A program made the position numbers and the translations under genes. Source: Dehalococcoidia bacterium (GTDB lineage: Bacteria; Chloroflexota; Dehalococcoidia; Dehalococcoidales; Fen-1064). From it: 64,000 bases of DNA. This document shows positions 33,783 through 42,721 of this stretch, piece after piece. The first letter of the stretch is position 1. Each line of letters begins with the position of its first letter. The DNA is taken from the NCBI GenBank assembly GCA_011170375.1, contig DUEV01000004.1:1-64000 (forward strand), read 5' to 3'. The notes beneath the pieces are model-generated. The model was not told the DNA's origin and made no database searches. It saw only the letters and a list, made by a program, of their open reading frames with translations.

Positions 33783-34670
33783 TCAAACACGCTGCGGAAT
33801 CAAGCCCCGCTCCCGCAGTAGAGCCTCCACCCCACCAAAACTAAGGTCAAACCGGCATACCTCGGGACTGACCCCGACCGCCAGGGCCAGGAGCTGGGTG
33901 AAATAGACAAGTGGCATCCCAGTAAAATCGCTGTATTTATCTGCTACCTCAGCCTGTTTCTGACCAAGGTTATGCGCACATAACGGACAGCTAAGCACGA
34001 TTGCGTCGGCCCCTTTTCTCTGTGCCATACCAAGAATTGCATAAGCTCGCTCTACCACGGCATCGGGGTCGCTCACTATCTCGAACGAGCCGCAGCACTC
34101 GGTGGCCAGAGGAAAGTCGAGGGCTGTCGCCCCCAGCACCTTCATCAGGTCCTGAAGCACCGTCGGGTTTTCAACACTATCAATCGCCACTCCCTGCGGT
34201 CTCGTCAGCGTGCACCCGTAGTAAGGGACTACCTTAAGCCCCTCAAGGGGTGCCTTTACTGTCCGACCAATAGCCTCCCACCCCACGTCATCCCGTAATA
34301 CCTCGAGCAGATGGACCACCTCTACCTGGCCGTCATAGTCTATCTCGTCGTCCATGAAGCTGTTGATGGTATCGCGTTTCTCCTGACTGTTTCTCATCAG
34401 CAGGTCGGCCCGCTTCAGGGTGTTGTAGCAGAACGAGCACAGCGTGACCACCCGGTCGCTCCCCTGTTCGGCAACACGCACCAGGTTTCGGACCGGTGCG
34501 ATATGATGGGCCAGATCATCGTCCGCCATTGAATAGACCGTGCCACAGCAGTTCCAGCGGGGAAGCTCTACAAGGTTTACACCCAGGACAGCCATGGCAG
34601 CGATGGCAGAATCCTCAAAGTTCAGGGCTTTTGTCTTGAGGGTACACCCGGGATAATAGCTCAAGTCCAT
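33783..34670 (-). CDS. hdrB: HdrB-like protein with two CCG domains
   Basis: A 295-residue homologue of heterodisulfide reductase subunit B. Two cysteine-rich CCG domains are visible: YPGCTL... WNCCGTVYS ... CSFCYN (residues about 7-85) and YYGCTL... TECCGSFE ... LSCPLCAHN (about 152-235). In methanogen HdrB these sites bind noncubane [4Fe-4S] clusters that reduce a disulfide. The substrate in a bacterium without coenzyme M/B is not known; a disulfide, or direct transfer to HdrA, are options. It lies four bases downstream of hdrC. Confidence 0.92.
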   Translation of the reverse strand: MDLSYYPGCTLKTKALNFEDSAIAAMAVLGVNLVELPRWNCCGTVYSMADDDLAHHIAPVRNLVRVAEQGSDRVVTLCSFCYNTLKRADLLMRNSQEKRDTINSFMDDEIDYDGQVEVVHLLEVLRDDVGWEAIGRTVKAPLEGLKVVPYYGCTLTRPQGVAIDSVENPTVLQDLMKVLGATALDFPLATECCGSFEIVSDPDAVVERAYAILGMAQRKGADAIVLSCPLCAHNLGQKQAEVADKYSDFTGMPLVYFTQLLALAVGVSPEVCRFDLSFGGVEALLRERGLIPQRV

Positions 34671-34674
34671 TCCG

Positions 34675-35082
34675 CTATCCTGTCAGCTTCCTGAAACCAC
34701 TGACCAGAGCTATTGCAGGCAGTTCAGCCACGGTATCCCGTTCAAGCCCGGCCGGGTCGATAAAGTCTTCACGTCTCCTCAGGGCAATTTGCCTCACAGC
34801 CTCCATAACACAGGCAATATCAATCCCCTTGGGGCAACGTACCGTACAGACCAGACATGAGGCACACAACCAAGGAGTCCGTGATTTCGCAATGTCATCC
34901 GCGAGACCCAGCTGGACCGAACGAATAATCTGGTTGGGCAGCAGGTCCATAACAAATGACATGGGGCAACCGGCGGAACACTTACCGCACTGATAACAGA
35001 GGTTTATATCCTGTCCGCTGAGCTCGATAACTTTCGCTACGAACTCATTCCGTAGCCTGTTCGAGGAAATCTCAAGCCGCAT
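34675..35082 (-). CDS. hdrC: HdrC-like 2[4Fe-4S] protein
   Basis: A 135-residue homologue of heterodisulfide reductase subunit C with CYQCGKCSAGCPM (about residues 29-41) and CASCLVCTVRCPK (about 72-84), the two [4Fe-4S] sites that feed HdrB. It is the first gene of the six-gene Hdr-fumarate reductase operon. The ATG at 35082 follows GTGTGGGAAG. The 190 bases upstream, before the tRNA-Ser genes, show no additional gene. Confidence 0.9.
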   Translation of the reverse strand: MRLEISSNRLRNEFVAKVIELSGQDINLCYQCGKCSAGCPMSFVMDLLPNQIIRSVQLGLADDIAKSRTPWLCASCLVCTVRCPKGIDIACVMEAVRQIALRRREDFIDPAGLERDTVAELPAIALVSGFRKLTG

Positions 35083-35273
35083 CTTCCCACACCTGAGAGT
35101 TTTAGGAAGTATCTTACTACCTTGACTAACGGATACCGAAGCTGCCTTCCACCTTTAGGATAACACATTTTACGCTCACTTATAAAGAGATAACATGACT
35201 GGAACATACCAGGTGAGGATTAAAATGTAGCAAACTTGCCCTATAACACCATTTCAAGGTAGAATCTGAAGCT

Positions 35274-35363
35274 GGAGAGGTGTCCGAGAGGCTTATGGTG
35301 CCGCTCTCGAAAAGCGGTCTCTGCGTAAGCGGAGCGTGGGTTCGAATCCCACCCTCTCCGCCA
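35274..35363 (+). tRNA. tRNA-Ser (anticodon CGA), CCA encoded
   Basis: Acceptor GGAGAGG with CCTCTCC, anticodon arm CCGCT-CTCGAAA-AGCGG giving CGA, a long variable arm (TCTCTGCGTAAGCGGAG) as required for serine, and T arm GTGGG-TTCGAAT-CCCAC. Discriminator G at 35360 is followed by an encoded CCA. Confidence 0.95.
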
Positions 35364-35375
35364 TCTCGACAATGC

Positions 35376-35461
35376 GGAGAGGTGCTGGAGTGGACTATCA
35401 GGCGCGCCTGGAGAGCGCGTGTAGCCTTTGGCTACCGTGGGTTCGAATCCCACCCTCTCCG
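35376..35461 (+). tRNA. tRNA-Ser (anticodon GGA)
   Basis: The second serine tRNA starts 12 bases after the first: acceptor GGAGAGG with CCTCTCC, anticodon arm CGCGC-CTGGAGA-GCGCG giving GGA, long variable arm TGTAGCCTTTGGCTACC and T arm GTGGG-TTCGAAT-CCCAC. CCA is not encoded. It has identical acceptor and T arms to its neighbour, so the pair likely arose by tandem duplication. Confidence 0.95.
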
Positions 35462-35663
35462 CTTTTATCCTGAGCGAATGAAATGGGCCGAAGGGCCACC
35501 ACTTCCCTATACGAGTCAGACCAGGAAACATGTGCTACAATGGTACGGTATTTAACCGGACAACCCACGAAATCACATCGAAAGGAAAGCCACCATAGGC
35601 ACATCTGACCGTTCGCCCTTTTCACAACTGGTATCACGTCTCCGTTCCTTTTTCACCGGACTG

Positions 35664-36815
35664 GTGCCTCTATTTGTGCTGGCACACTTCAGCCATCACC
35701 TGATGGGGTCTTTGCTAACACCTTTATTGCCCTTTATTCGCAGCAGCTTTAACCTTAATAAAACACAGGTGGGTGTCCTCGGTTCCGCCTATAATCTACC
35801 CTACGGTCTGGCACAGTTGCCCGGCGGATGGCTGGCCGACCGTATCGGCCCACGAAAGCTGATTCTGGTTGGCATCTCCGGTGTTGCCGCCGCCGGTCTG
35901 CTGGTGGGTATCTCACCGAACTATCTGGTCATGGCCGTCTTCCTGGTCATACTCGGGCTTGCCGGAGGGGGCTATCATCCGGCTGCCTCCCCACTGGTCT
36001 CGGCCTCAGTTACAGAACAGAACCGGGGCCGGACGCTGGGCCTGCATCAGATAGGCGGCACTGCCAGCTTCTTCCTCACCCCCCTCATCGCTGCCGGTAT
36101 TGCCGCCGCCCTTGGATGGCGTGGCTCGTTTATCTCGTTGGCTATTCCCACATTCGCCTTTGGTATTGCCCTATACTTTATTCTGGGACGACGGGGCTAT
36201 ACCGAAAAGCCCCAATCCGATACCGCCACAGATGACACCGAGGTGCCAGTCATTTCGGGCAGCCGTCGCCGACTCACAGTATTCACCCTCCTCGGAGTCG
36301 TCCTCCAGGTGCTGGTCTTCTCATCGCTATCCTTTGTGCCGCTTTATGTCAATGAAATCTATGGGACAAGCGAGGCCGCAGCCGCCAGCCTGCTGGCTAT
36401 CGCCCACTTCGCCGGACTATGGGCAGGCCCCCTTGGTGGATACCTATCTGACCGCCTCGGAAAGGTGCCCATAATGCTCACGGTAAGCCTGCTCGCCGGC
36501 CCAGCCATCTACTTCATTAATCAGGTATCTCCTGGCTGGAGTATCTGGCTTATATTGCTCGTCATGGGTTCCTGTCAATATGCCGGCATGCCGGTCTTGG
36601 AGTCCTACATCATTAGCCACACCCAGATAAGAAACCGCTCGACTGTGCTCGGTGTCTACTACTTCACCAGCCGGGGAGGCCCCGGTATCATTATGCCCGC
36701 TCTGGGCTACCTTATCGACAACTACAGCTACGAGACCTGTTTCACCATAACCGGGGCCACTATGGCCTTGGTCGCCATCTTATGCACCTTACTCGTATGG
36801 GGAAAGCGGGATTAG
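35664..36815 (+). CDS. Major facilitator superfamily transporter
   Basis: A membrane transporter of at least 383 residues with about 12 hydrophobic segments. The MFS loop 2-3 motif is GGWLADRIGPRKLI (about residues 54-67) and its second-half counterpart is GGYLSDRLGKVPI (about 257-269). A central hydrophilic stretch (GYTEKPQSDTATDDTEVP) separates the two six-helix bundles. Substrate cannot be predicted. Start is uncertain: a GTG at 35664 is the only canonical start, but the frame is open upstream to an ATA at 35595, with an AAAGGAAAG ribosome site at the right distance, adding a plausible 23-residue N-terminus (TSDRSPFSQLVSRLRSFF). Confidence 0.85.
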   Translation: MPLFVLAHFSHHLMGSLLTPLLPFIRSSFNLNKTQVGVLGSAYNLPYGLAQLPGGWLADRIGPRKLILVGISGVAAAGLLVGISPNYLVMAVFLVILGLAGGGYHPAASPLVSASVTEQNRGRTLGLHQIGGTASFFLTPLIAAGIAAALGWRGSFISLAIPTFAFGIALYFILGRRGYTEKPQSDTATDDTEVPVISGSRRRLTVFTLLGVVLQVLVFSSLSFVPLYVNEIYGTSEAAAASLLAIAHFAGLWAGPLGGYLSDRLGKVPIMLTVSLLAGPAIYFINQVSPGWSIWLILLVMGSCQYAGMPVLESYIISHTQIRNRSTVLGVYYFTSRGGPGIIMPALGYLIDNYSYETCFTITGATMALVAILCTLLVWGKRD

Positions 36816-36904
36816 CAACGACTGTTTAGACCTTCCTCCCTCTTCGGGAAGAGAGATAATCTACAAATAAACATTCCCTCGTTTATCTCATTCCTCTATT
36901 TAGT

Positions 36905-37360
36905 AGTGATGGCCCCATCCCCCGCCTGCCAAAGCCTTGTGCGGCCTGCTTGCGCTAAAGCTTCAGCGAAGGCAAGCGGGCAGGCCTGTATCCCCTTCAG
37001 GGAGAATCCTTCAGGGTGAACCCTTCCCCTCTGGGGAAGGGGAAGATAAATAAAAGAGGGGCTGCGCCCCTCTTTGACTTCCTGTATTAGCCCACAGCCA
37101 AAGTGAAGAATACCACACCTGACAAGAAGACATGTCCATAAGGTGCAAACAGCCCCTGCCGGAAGTCTGCCCACTCGCCGTTTTGGGGTGTCCAGAGGGG
37201 TGTAACCCCTTTGGAACGGGGGTACAAGGGGGTGTCCCCCTTGAAATAGGCATGTGCCCTAGTAGTTCGCGTAGAGGGAAGTGTCCCCCTTGGGAAACAC
37301 CTGTACCATTTGCTCGAGAGAAAGGAAGCGTTCTCTTTGATTTTCCCCACTCGCAGATAT
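36905..37360. repeat. Intergenic palindromic repeat, copy 3 (long form)
   Basis: Occupies most of the 634-base gap between the MFS gene and dprA. Left module: GGCCCCATCCCC at 36911 on, an additional inverted repeat GCCTGCTTGCGCT...AGGCAAGCGGGCAGGC (about 36947-36988), CCTTCCCCTCTGGGGAAGGG, then the hairpin AAAGAGGGG...CCCCTCTTT at 37053-37075. Core module 37141-37250: AGGTGCAAACAGC, CGCCGTTTTGGGGTGTCCAG, AGGGGTGTAACCCCTTTGGAA, GGTACAAGGGGGTGTCCCCC. A further CTTGGGAAAC segment and a GAGAGAAAGG...CCCCACTCGC end match copy 1. No gene is supported in the gap. Confidence 0.8.
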
Positions 37361-37449
37361 CAATTGGAGCAAAAATATCTAGAGACTTTGCTAATTACAA
37401 ATGAGGCCCGATTGTCTCCCGCTAATCCCTATGCTAGAATGGCTATGTC

Positions 37450-38577
37450 ATGGACATTCAAAGAAAAGACATCCCCTATTGGGTAGGTTTCAGCTTTATC
37501 CCCAGCATCGGACGTGTCCGGCTAAACCGCCTCGAAGCGCATTTCGGCAACCTAGCCGATGCCTGGAAGGCCGAGCCTACCGAGCTGGTGCGGGCCGGTC
37601 TGGACAGTACCGTCGTGCGTTCGATTATTTCCTGGCGACCGAGAATCGACCTCGACACGGAGATGGAAAAGCTGGAGCAGTTCGGCGTGCAGGTCCTTAC
37701 CTGGCATGATGCCGGTTATCCCCCCCGACTCAAGGAAATCTACGACTATCCCCCGCTTCTCTACGTTAAGGGTTCCCTGCTCCCCGAAGACGAGTGGTGC
37801 CTGGCGGTGGTCGGTACCCGGCGTGCCACTGCCTACGGGAGGCAGGTTGCCGAAGAAATTGTCTCTGATTTAGCTCGTAGCAAGATAACCACGGCCAGTG
37901 GACTGGCCCGGGGGATTGATTCTATCGCTCACCACGCCGCCCTGGATGCTGGTGGCAGGACTATTGCTGCCTTTGCCTGCGGGTTGGACATTGTTTATCC
38001 TGTTGAAAACACGACCCTGGCCCGACGCATCGCCCAGCAGGGAGCGCTGATAAGTGAATATCCTCTGGCTACTAAACCCAGAGCAGAGCACTTCCCCCGC
38101 CGTAACCGAATCCTCAGTGGCATAAGCCTTGGGGTGCTGGTAGTCGAAGCTGGAACCACCAGCGGTGCCCTGATTACGGCCAACCTGGCACTGGAGCAGA
38201 ACCGGGAGGTGCTGGCTGTTCCCGGCAGCATCCTTTCCCCGGCAAGCAAGGGTACCAACCACCTCATTCAGGAGAGTGCCAGACTCGTCGGTGATTACCG
38301 CGACATCCTCGAGGAGCTGAACCTCGGTGCGGTCGCCCAACAGATAGAAATGAAAGAAGTACTCCCCGCCTCCGATACCGAGTCGCGACTACTGAAGCAG
38401 CTATCCACCGAACCCACTCATGTCGACGAGGTCTGTCGCGGCAGCGGTCTGCCCGTATCAACGGTCAGCAGTACGCTGGCCATGATGGAACTCAAGGGCA
38501 TGGTGAAAAGTATGGGTAACATGAAATACGTCCTCGCTCGTGAAGCCAGGCAGGAATACAGGGTGAAAGTTGACTAG
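37450..38577 (+). CDS. dprA: DNA-processing protein DprA
   Basis: A 375-residue DprA/Smf protein, which loads RecA on single-stranded DNA in natural transformation and is also kept in many non-competent bacteria. The N-terminal helical region (SFIPSIGRVRLNRLEAHFG) is HhH-like. The Rossmann-type domain has VVGTRRATAYGRQVAEEIV, SGLARGIDSIAHHAAL, GCGLDIVYP and FPRRNRILSGISLGVLVVEA with GSLIT-like SGALITANLALE. A C-terminal winged-helix (about residues 305-365, TEPTHVDEVCRGSGLPVSTVSSTLAMMELKG) completes the long form. Start ATG at 37450. First gene of the dprA-topA-xer unit, overlapping topA. Confidence 0.94.
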   Translation: MDIQRKDIPYWVGFSFIPSIGRVRLNRLEAHFGNLADAWKAEPTELVRAGLDSTVVRSIISWRPRIDLDTEMEKLEQFGVQVLTWHDAGYPPRLKEIYDYPPLLYVKGSLLPEDEWCLAVVGTRRATAYGRQVAEEIVSDLARSKITTASGLARGIDSIAHHAALDAGGRTIAAFACGLDIVYPVENTTLARRIAQQGALISEYPLATKPRAEHFPRRNRILSGISLGVLVVEAGTTSGALITANLALEQNREVLAVPGSILSPASKGTNHLIQESARLVGDYRDILEELNLGAVAQQIEMKEVLPASDTESRLLKQLSTEPTHVDEVCRGSGLPVSTVSSTLAMMELKGMVKSMGNMKYVLAREARQEYRVKVD

Positions 38578-40714
38578 CAGGAAAAAGAAAAAGAACCTGG
38601 TAATAGTAGAATCGCCGGCCAAGGCGCGGACCCTCAGCAAAATCCTCGGCAGCGAGTACGACCTCAAGGCATCACTCGGCCATGTCCGTGACCTGCCTAA
38701 GAGCAACTTGGGTGTGGACATAGAACACGGCTTCACTCCTAAGTATGTTGTTCCCCGGGCGAAAAGCAAAACGGTCAGAGAGCTTAAAGAGGCCTCCAAG
38801 AACGTTTCTGCAATCTACCTGGCAACTGACCCCGACCGCGAAGGTGAGGCCATCTCGTGGCACCTGGCATCGGTGATAAAGCAAAATGACAACCGGTTCC
38901 GCCGCGTTGTCTTCCACGAAATCACCGAGGAGGCCATTCAATATGCCTTCAAACACCCCCGTGCCATTGATATGCAACTGGTCAATGCCCAGCAGGCACG
39001 TCGCATCCTTGACCGCCTGGTGGGATACAAGCTCAGTCCCTTACTCTGGAAGAAGGTGCGGAGAGGGCTGTCGGCTGGCCGCGTACAGTCGGCAGCACTG
39101 CGGATTATTGTCGACCGTGAACGGGAAATTGAGAACTTCGTCCCGGTCGAATACTGGATAATTGAGGCCGAGCTTGCCAAGAAGGAAGCCCCTAAGGAAG
39201 ACGCCTTCAGGGCAGCACTGGTCGGCTTCCTCGACGGCACCAGAATCGACCTGGGCAGTGAAGAGGATACTACCAGGCTTACCAGCAGATTGGAGCATGC
39301 CGATTACCTCGTCCACAGCACCAAGACCAAGAAAGCCACCAGACAACCGGCCCCGCCCTTTATCACCAGCACCCTGCAGCAGGAGGCCTACTACAAACTC
39401 CGCTTCAGTGCCAGGCAAACGATGGCCCTCGCCCAGCAGCTCTATGAAGGATTACCGCTGGGCAAAGAGGGAAGCGTCGGTCTTATTACCTATATGCGTA
39501 CCGATTCCACACAGGTAGCCCGGGCCGCCGTTGTCGAGGCCAGAAAATACATCAACGAGAAGTATGGCGCCGACTACGTTCCACCACACGCCCGCTCCTT
39601 TACCCGAAGGGTCAAGGGAGCACAGGAGGCACATGAGGCAATTCGTCCTACCCGCATTCGGCGAGAACCATCGCAGGTCAAGCCCTACCTCACTTCTAAC
39701 CAGTTCAAACTCTACGAGCTTATCTGGAAACGAATGGTCGCCAGCCAGATGGCGGCAGCCATATACGATAACACCACGGTTGACATCGAGGCCGAGAGTA
39801 AGGAATACCGGACCAGCTACCTCCTCAGGGCCTCCTGTTCTCTGAACCGCTTCCCCGGCTTTACTGTCCTCTACACCGCCGAGAGGGATAAAGATGAAGA
39901 AGAAGCCGTCAAGAGCTCGCCGCTGCCCGGCCTGAAAAAGGGTGATGACCTCAAATTGTTGGACCTGTTCCCCGAGCAACGTTTTACCCAGCCACCACCG
40001 CGCTATACCGAGGCCAGCCTTATCAGGACGCTGGAGCAGTACGGCATTGGCCGCCCCAGCACTTACGCCCCGATTTTATCGACCATCCAGCAGCGGGAGT
40101 ACGTTACCAAGAGTCGGAGTATCTTACAGCCTACTGAACTCGGCATTGTCGTCAACGACCTGATGAGCCAGCACTTCCCCGACATCGTCGATACCGAGTT
40201 CACCGCACGCCTCGAGGATGAGCTGGACGGCATCGCCAATAGCAAGGGCAACTGGGTGGATATCGTTCAGGACTTCTATACTCCCCTCGAGAAGAACTTG
40301 GCGAAGGCCACCGAGCAAATCGAGAAGGTGAAGCTGCCCGACGAATTGACCGATGAGACCTGTCCCAACTGTGGCCGGCCGCTGGCCATCAAGACAGGGC
40401 GCTTCGGCAAGTTCCTCGCCTGCACCGGTTACCCGGACTGCAAATATACCAAGTCCTTCCAGAAAAAGACCGGCGCCATCTGCCCGCAGTGCGGTGGTGA
40501 ACTGGTGGAGCGACGCAGCAAGAAAGGACGAACCTTTTACGGCTGCAGTAACTATCCCAGCTGCAATTTTGCCGTCTTTTCCCGACCACTACAGGAGGCC
40601 TGCCCCCGCTGTGGAGCACTCATGACCGAGTACCGGGGTAACAAGGCAAAGTGCACCAAGTGCAGCTACCGGGGGAGAATCCCCCAGGAACCAGTCCATG
40701 CAACAAGCTCTTGA
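38570..40714 (+). CDS. topA: DNA topoisomerase I (type IA)
   Basis: A 714-residue type IA topoisomerase relaxing negative supercoils. The TOPRIM domain has VIVESPAKARTLSKIL at the N-terminus and the metal-binding ATDPDREGEAISWH (D87, D89, E91 region). The catalytic tyrosine is Y308 in GLITYMRTDST. Three zinc-ribbon modules close the protein: CPNCGRPL...CTGYPDC, CPQCGGEL...CSNYPSC and CPRCGALM...CTKC. The start is a TTG at 38570 overlapping the dprA stop, with GGGTGAAAG before it; an alternative start is not obvious. Same operon as dprA and the Xer recombinase. Confidence 0.95.
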   Translation: MTSRKKKKNLVIVESPAKARTLSKILGSEYDLKASLGHVRDLPKSNLGVDIEHGFTPKYVVPRAKSKTVRELKEASKNVSAIYLATDPDREGEAISWHLASVIKQNDNRFRRVVFHEITEEAIQYAFKHPRAIDMQLVNAQQARRILDRLVGYKLSPLLWKKVRRGLSAGRVQSAALRIIVDREREIENFVPVEYWIIEAELAKKEAPKEDAFRAALVGFLDGTRIDLGSEEDTTRLTSRLEHADYLVHSTKTKKATRQPAPPFITSTLQQEAYYKLRFSARQTMALAQQLYEGLPLGKEGSVGLITYMRTDSTQVARAAVVEARKYINEKYGADYVPPHARSFTRRVKGAQEAHEAIRPTRIRREPSQVKPYLTSNQFKLYELIWKRMVASQMAAAIYDNTTVDIEAESKEYRTSYLLRASCSLNRFPGFTVLYTAERDKDEEEAVKSSPLPGLKKGDDLKLLDLFPEQRFTQPPPRYTEASLIRTLEQYGIGRPSTYAPILSTIQQREYVTKSRSILQPTELGIVVNDLMSQHFPDIVDTEFTARLEDELDGIANSKGNWVDIVQDFYTPLEKNLAKATEQIEKVKLPDELTDETCPNCGRPLAIKTGRFGKFLACTGYPDCKYTKSFQKKTGAICPQCGGELVERRSKKGRTFYGCSNYPSCNFAVFSRPLQEACPRCGALMTEYRGNKAKCTKCSYRGRIPQEPVHATSS

Positions 40715-41642
40715 TAGATACGCAAATTACCTGAAGGCTGAGAAAAACGCCTCCGAATATACGGTGCGCAACTATCTGCACGATCTGCTCGGGGGCCAGA
40801 AGCCCGATTCCCAGAAAGGCTTCTTTCAGTTTCTCAGGCAAAAGAAGATAAAGTCACTGGAGGATGTTGACCGGCAGGTCATTCGTGACTACATCGCCTG
40901 GCTGATGGAGCACGGCGTCGTCAAGAGCAGCATCGCCCGCAAGCTATCGGCCATCCGTTCTTTCTGCCGCTTCCTTGTCCGCGAGGAGATATTACCCCAC
41001 AACCCCCTGGAGAAGGCGGCCTCTCCCAAGCAGGATAGACGGCTCCCCTCTTTCCTGAGCACCACCGAGGTAACCAGGCTGCTGGACACACCCGACCCGA
41101 CAACACCGGTAGGACTGCGTGACCGCGCCCTGCTGGAACTGCTCTACGCCTCCGGGCTCAGGGTCAGTGAACTGGTGAGCCTGAACTTCGGGCAGGTAGA
41201 CCTCGACTCCAACGAGATTCGGGTTGTCGGGAAGGGCTCCAAAGAAAGAGTGGTGCTCATGGGCAAGCCGGCCGCCAGGGCACTGACTGCCTATCTAAAG
41301 GAGGGCCGTCCCCAACTCCTCGGCGAAAAGAGGAGTAATGCCATATTTATCAGCCGGCAGGGTGAGCGCCTGATTGAGCGCCGGGTGCAGAAGATACTGG
41401 AGAAATACGCCCGGATTGCTGGTATCGAGCGGAGGGTATACCCCCACATGCTGCGGCACACCTTTGCCACCCATATGCTTGACGGCGGGGCCGACCTGAG
41501 GGTGGTACAGGAACTCCTGGGGCATGCTGACCTGTCGTCAACTCAGGTCTACACCCACGTCAGCAAGAGCCAGGCAAGGAAAGTCTACATGTCAGCACAC
41601 CCGCTAGCACAAACGAAGAAAGATGATAACGAAAATGAATAA
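40698..41642 (+). CDS. Tyrosine recombinase, XerC/XerD type
   Basis: A 314-residue site-specific recombinase of the Xer type, acting in chromosome dimer resolution. An N-terminal SAM-like core-binding domain (about residues 1-95, YANYLKAEKNASEYTVRNYL) precedes the catalytic domain with Arg in LLYASGLRVSELV, Lys in VVGKGSKERVV, the HxxR pair in PHMLRHTFATHML, His in LLGHADLSS and the nucleophile in TQVYTHV. A slightly long segment (LLGGQKPDSQKGFFQFLR) in the N-terminal domain recalls the XerA/archaeal-type spacing. It overlaps topA by 17 bases and the next gene by 20, so the cluster is tightly coupled. There are no integrase-type neighbours or attachment sites, so a housekeeping role is most likely. 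Confidence 0.92.
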   Translation: MQQALDRYANYLKAEKNASEYTVRNYLHDLLGGQKPDSQKGFFQFLRQKKIKSLEDVDRQVIRDYIAWLMEHGVVKSSIARKLSAIRSFCRFLVREEILPHNPLEKAASPKQDRRLPSFLSTTEVTRLLDTPDPTTPVGLRDRALLELLYASGLRVSELVSLNFGQVDLDSNEIRVVGKGSKERVVLMGKPAARALTAYLKEGRPQLLGEKRSNAIFISRQGERLIERRVQKILEKYARIAGIERRVYPHMLRHTFATHMLDGGADLRVVQELLGHADLSSTQVYTHVSKSQARKVYMSAHPLAQTKKDDNENE

Positions 41643-42720
41643 TCGAATCAACCGCCTGCGCCAGGAACTAACCCGGCGAGAGCTTGACGCCATCCTCATC
41701 TCACAGCCGCAGAACCGACGCTACCTGTCCGGTTTTAGCGGCTCAGCCGGTTTTTTGCTTATAAGCAAGCAGGAGGCAGTCCTGGCTACCGACTTTCGCT
41801 ACACGGAGCAGGCCACCTCCCAGGCCCCTGATTATAAAATCTTTCAGATAAGCGGCAGCCTTGCCGCCTGGCTACCGGAACTGATAGCCAATCTCGGTGG
41901 TAGCAACCTCGGGTTCGAGGACGGACATGTTACTTTTGCCCTGCACCAGCAACTATCCAATACACTGAAAGAGACTAAATCTGGCCTCAGCCTCACGCCG
42001 GTGGGCGGTCTGGTAGAATCACTTCGTGCTATCAAAGAGCCCGAAGAAATTGAGCTTATCGCGAAGTCAGCCGAAATCACAGACGCTGCTTTTGAAGAAG
42101 TTACCGACAGAGTACAACCCGGAACGACTGAGAAACAGCTTGCCTGGGAACTGGAAAAATCTCTCCGTGAGCACGGCAGCGAAGCGATGGCCTTCGAGGT
42201 AATCGTCGCTTCCGGACCAAACGCCGCCCTGCCCCACGCCAGACCCTCGGAGCATCAGATACAGCCCGGCGAGCCGGTCGTTATCGACATGGGGGCCCGG
42301 GTTGGGGGCTATTGCAGCGACCTCAGCCGTACCATCTGCCTCGGCACGCCCGATGATAAGTTCAGGCAGGTATATAGTACCGTCTTCAAGGCGCAGTCAG
42401 CCGCTATCGCCGGAATCAACGAAGGCATGAGCGGCCATGATGCGGACGCTCTCGCCCGTGCTGTCATCGAGGAGGCAAACTACGGCCAGGCGTTCGGACA
42501 TGCCCTCGGTCACGGTGTTGGTCTGGCAGCGCACGAAGAGCCGCGCCTTGGCCCCAACTCAGAAGACACATTGAGAAACAATATGGTTTTCTCCATAGAG
42601 CCCGGTATCTACCTCAGCGGCTGGGGAGGGGTGAGAATCGAGGACCTGGCAGTGATGGACAGCGGCAGGCCCAGGCTTCTCTCAAATGCAAAAAAATGGA
42701 AACCGGAGGTTAGTTCCTGA
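41623..42720 (+). CDS. Xaa-Pro aminopeptidase family protein (M24)
   Basis: A 365-residue M24 'pita-bread' metallopeptidase. The N-terminal creatinase-like domain (ELDAILISQPQNRRYLSGF) precedes the catalytic domain, whose five metal ligands are visible: Asp in VVIDMGARVGG and YCSDLSRTIC, His in GHALGHGVGLAAHE, Glu in SIEPGIYL and Glu in VRIEDLAV. It should release N-terminal residues preceding proline from peptides in the cytoplasm. Two starts are possible: ATG at 41623 (inside the Xer gene) or ATG at 41635; neither has a strong ribosome site. It lies directly before efp, a very common arrangement. Confidence 0.93.
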   Translation: MITKMNNRINRLRQELTRRELDAILISQPQNRRYLSGFSGSAGFLLISKQEAVLATDFRYTEQATSQAPDYKIFQISGSLAAWLPELIANLGGSNLGFEDGHVTFALHQQLSNTLKETKSGLSLTPVGGLVESLRAIKEPEEIELIAKSAEITDAAFEEVTDRVQPGTTEKQLAWELEKSLREHGSEAMAFEVIVASGPNAALPHARPSEHQIQPGEPVVIDMGARVGGYCSDLSRTICLGTPDDKFRQVYSTVFKAQSAAIAGINEGMSGHDADALARAVIEEANYGQAFGHALGHGVGLAAHEEPRLGPNSEDTLRNNMVFSIEPGIYLSGWGGVRIEDLAVMDSGRPRLLSNAKKWKPEVSS

Positions 42721-42721
42721 C

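Noticed and set aside
35398-35637. Minus-strand frame across the tRNA-Ser genes
   Set aside because: It is antisense to two clear tRNAs and has no protein-like features.
37132-37404. A 90-codon frame in the repeat before dprA
   Set aside because: It is the forward translation of repeat copy 3 and matches a frame in copy 1; composition follows the palindromes.
40698-41642. Xer recombinase as the integrase of a genomic island
   Set aside because: It is embedded in the dprA-topA-xer-pepP-efp housekeeping run with overlapping genes, and no attachment repeats were seen at the nearby tRNA-Ser genes.
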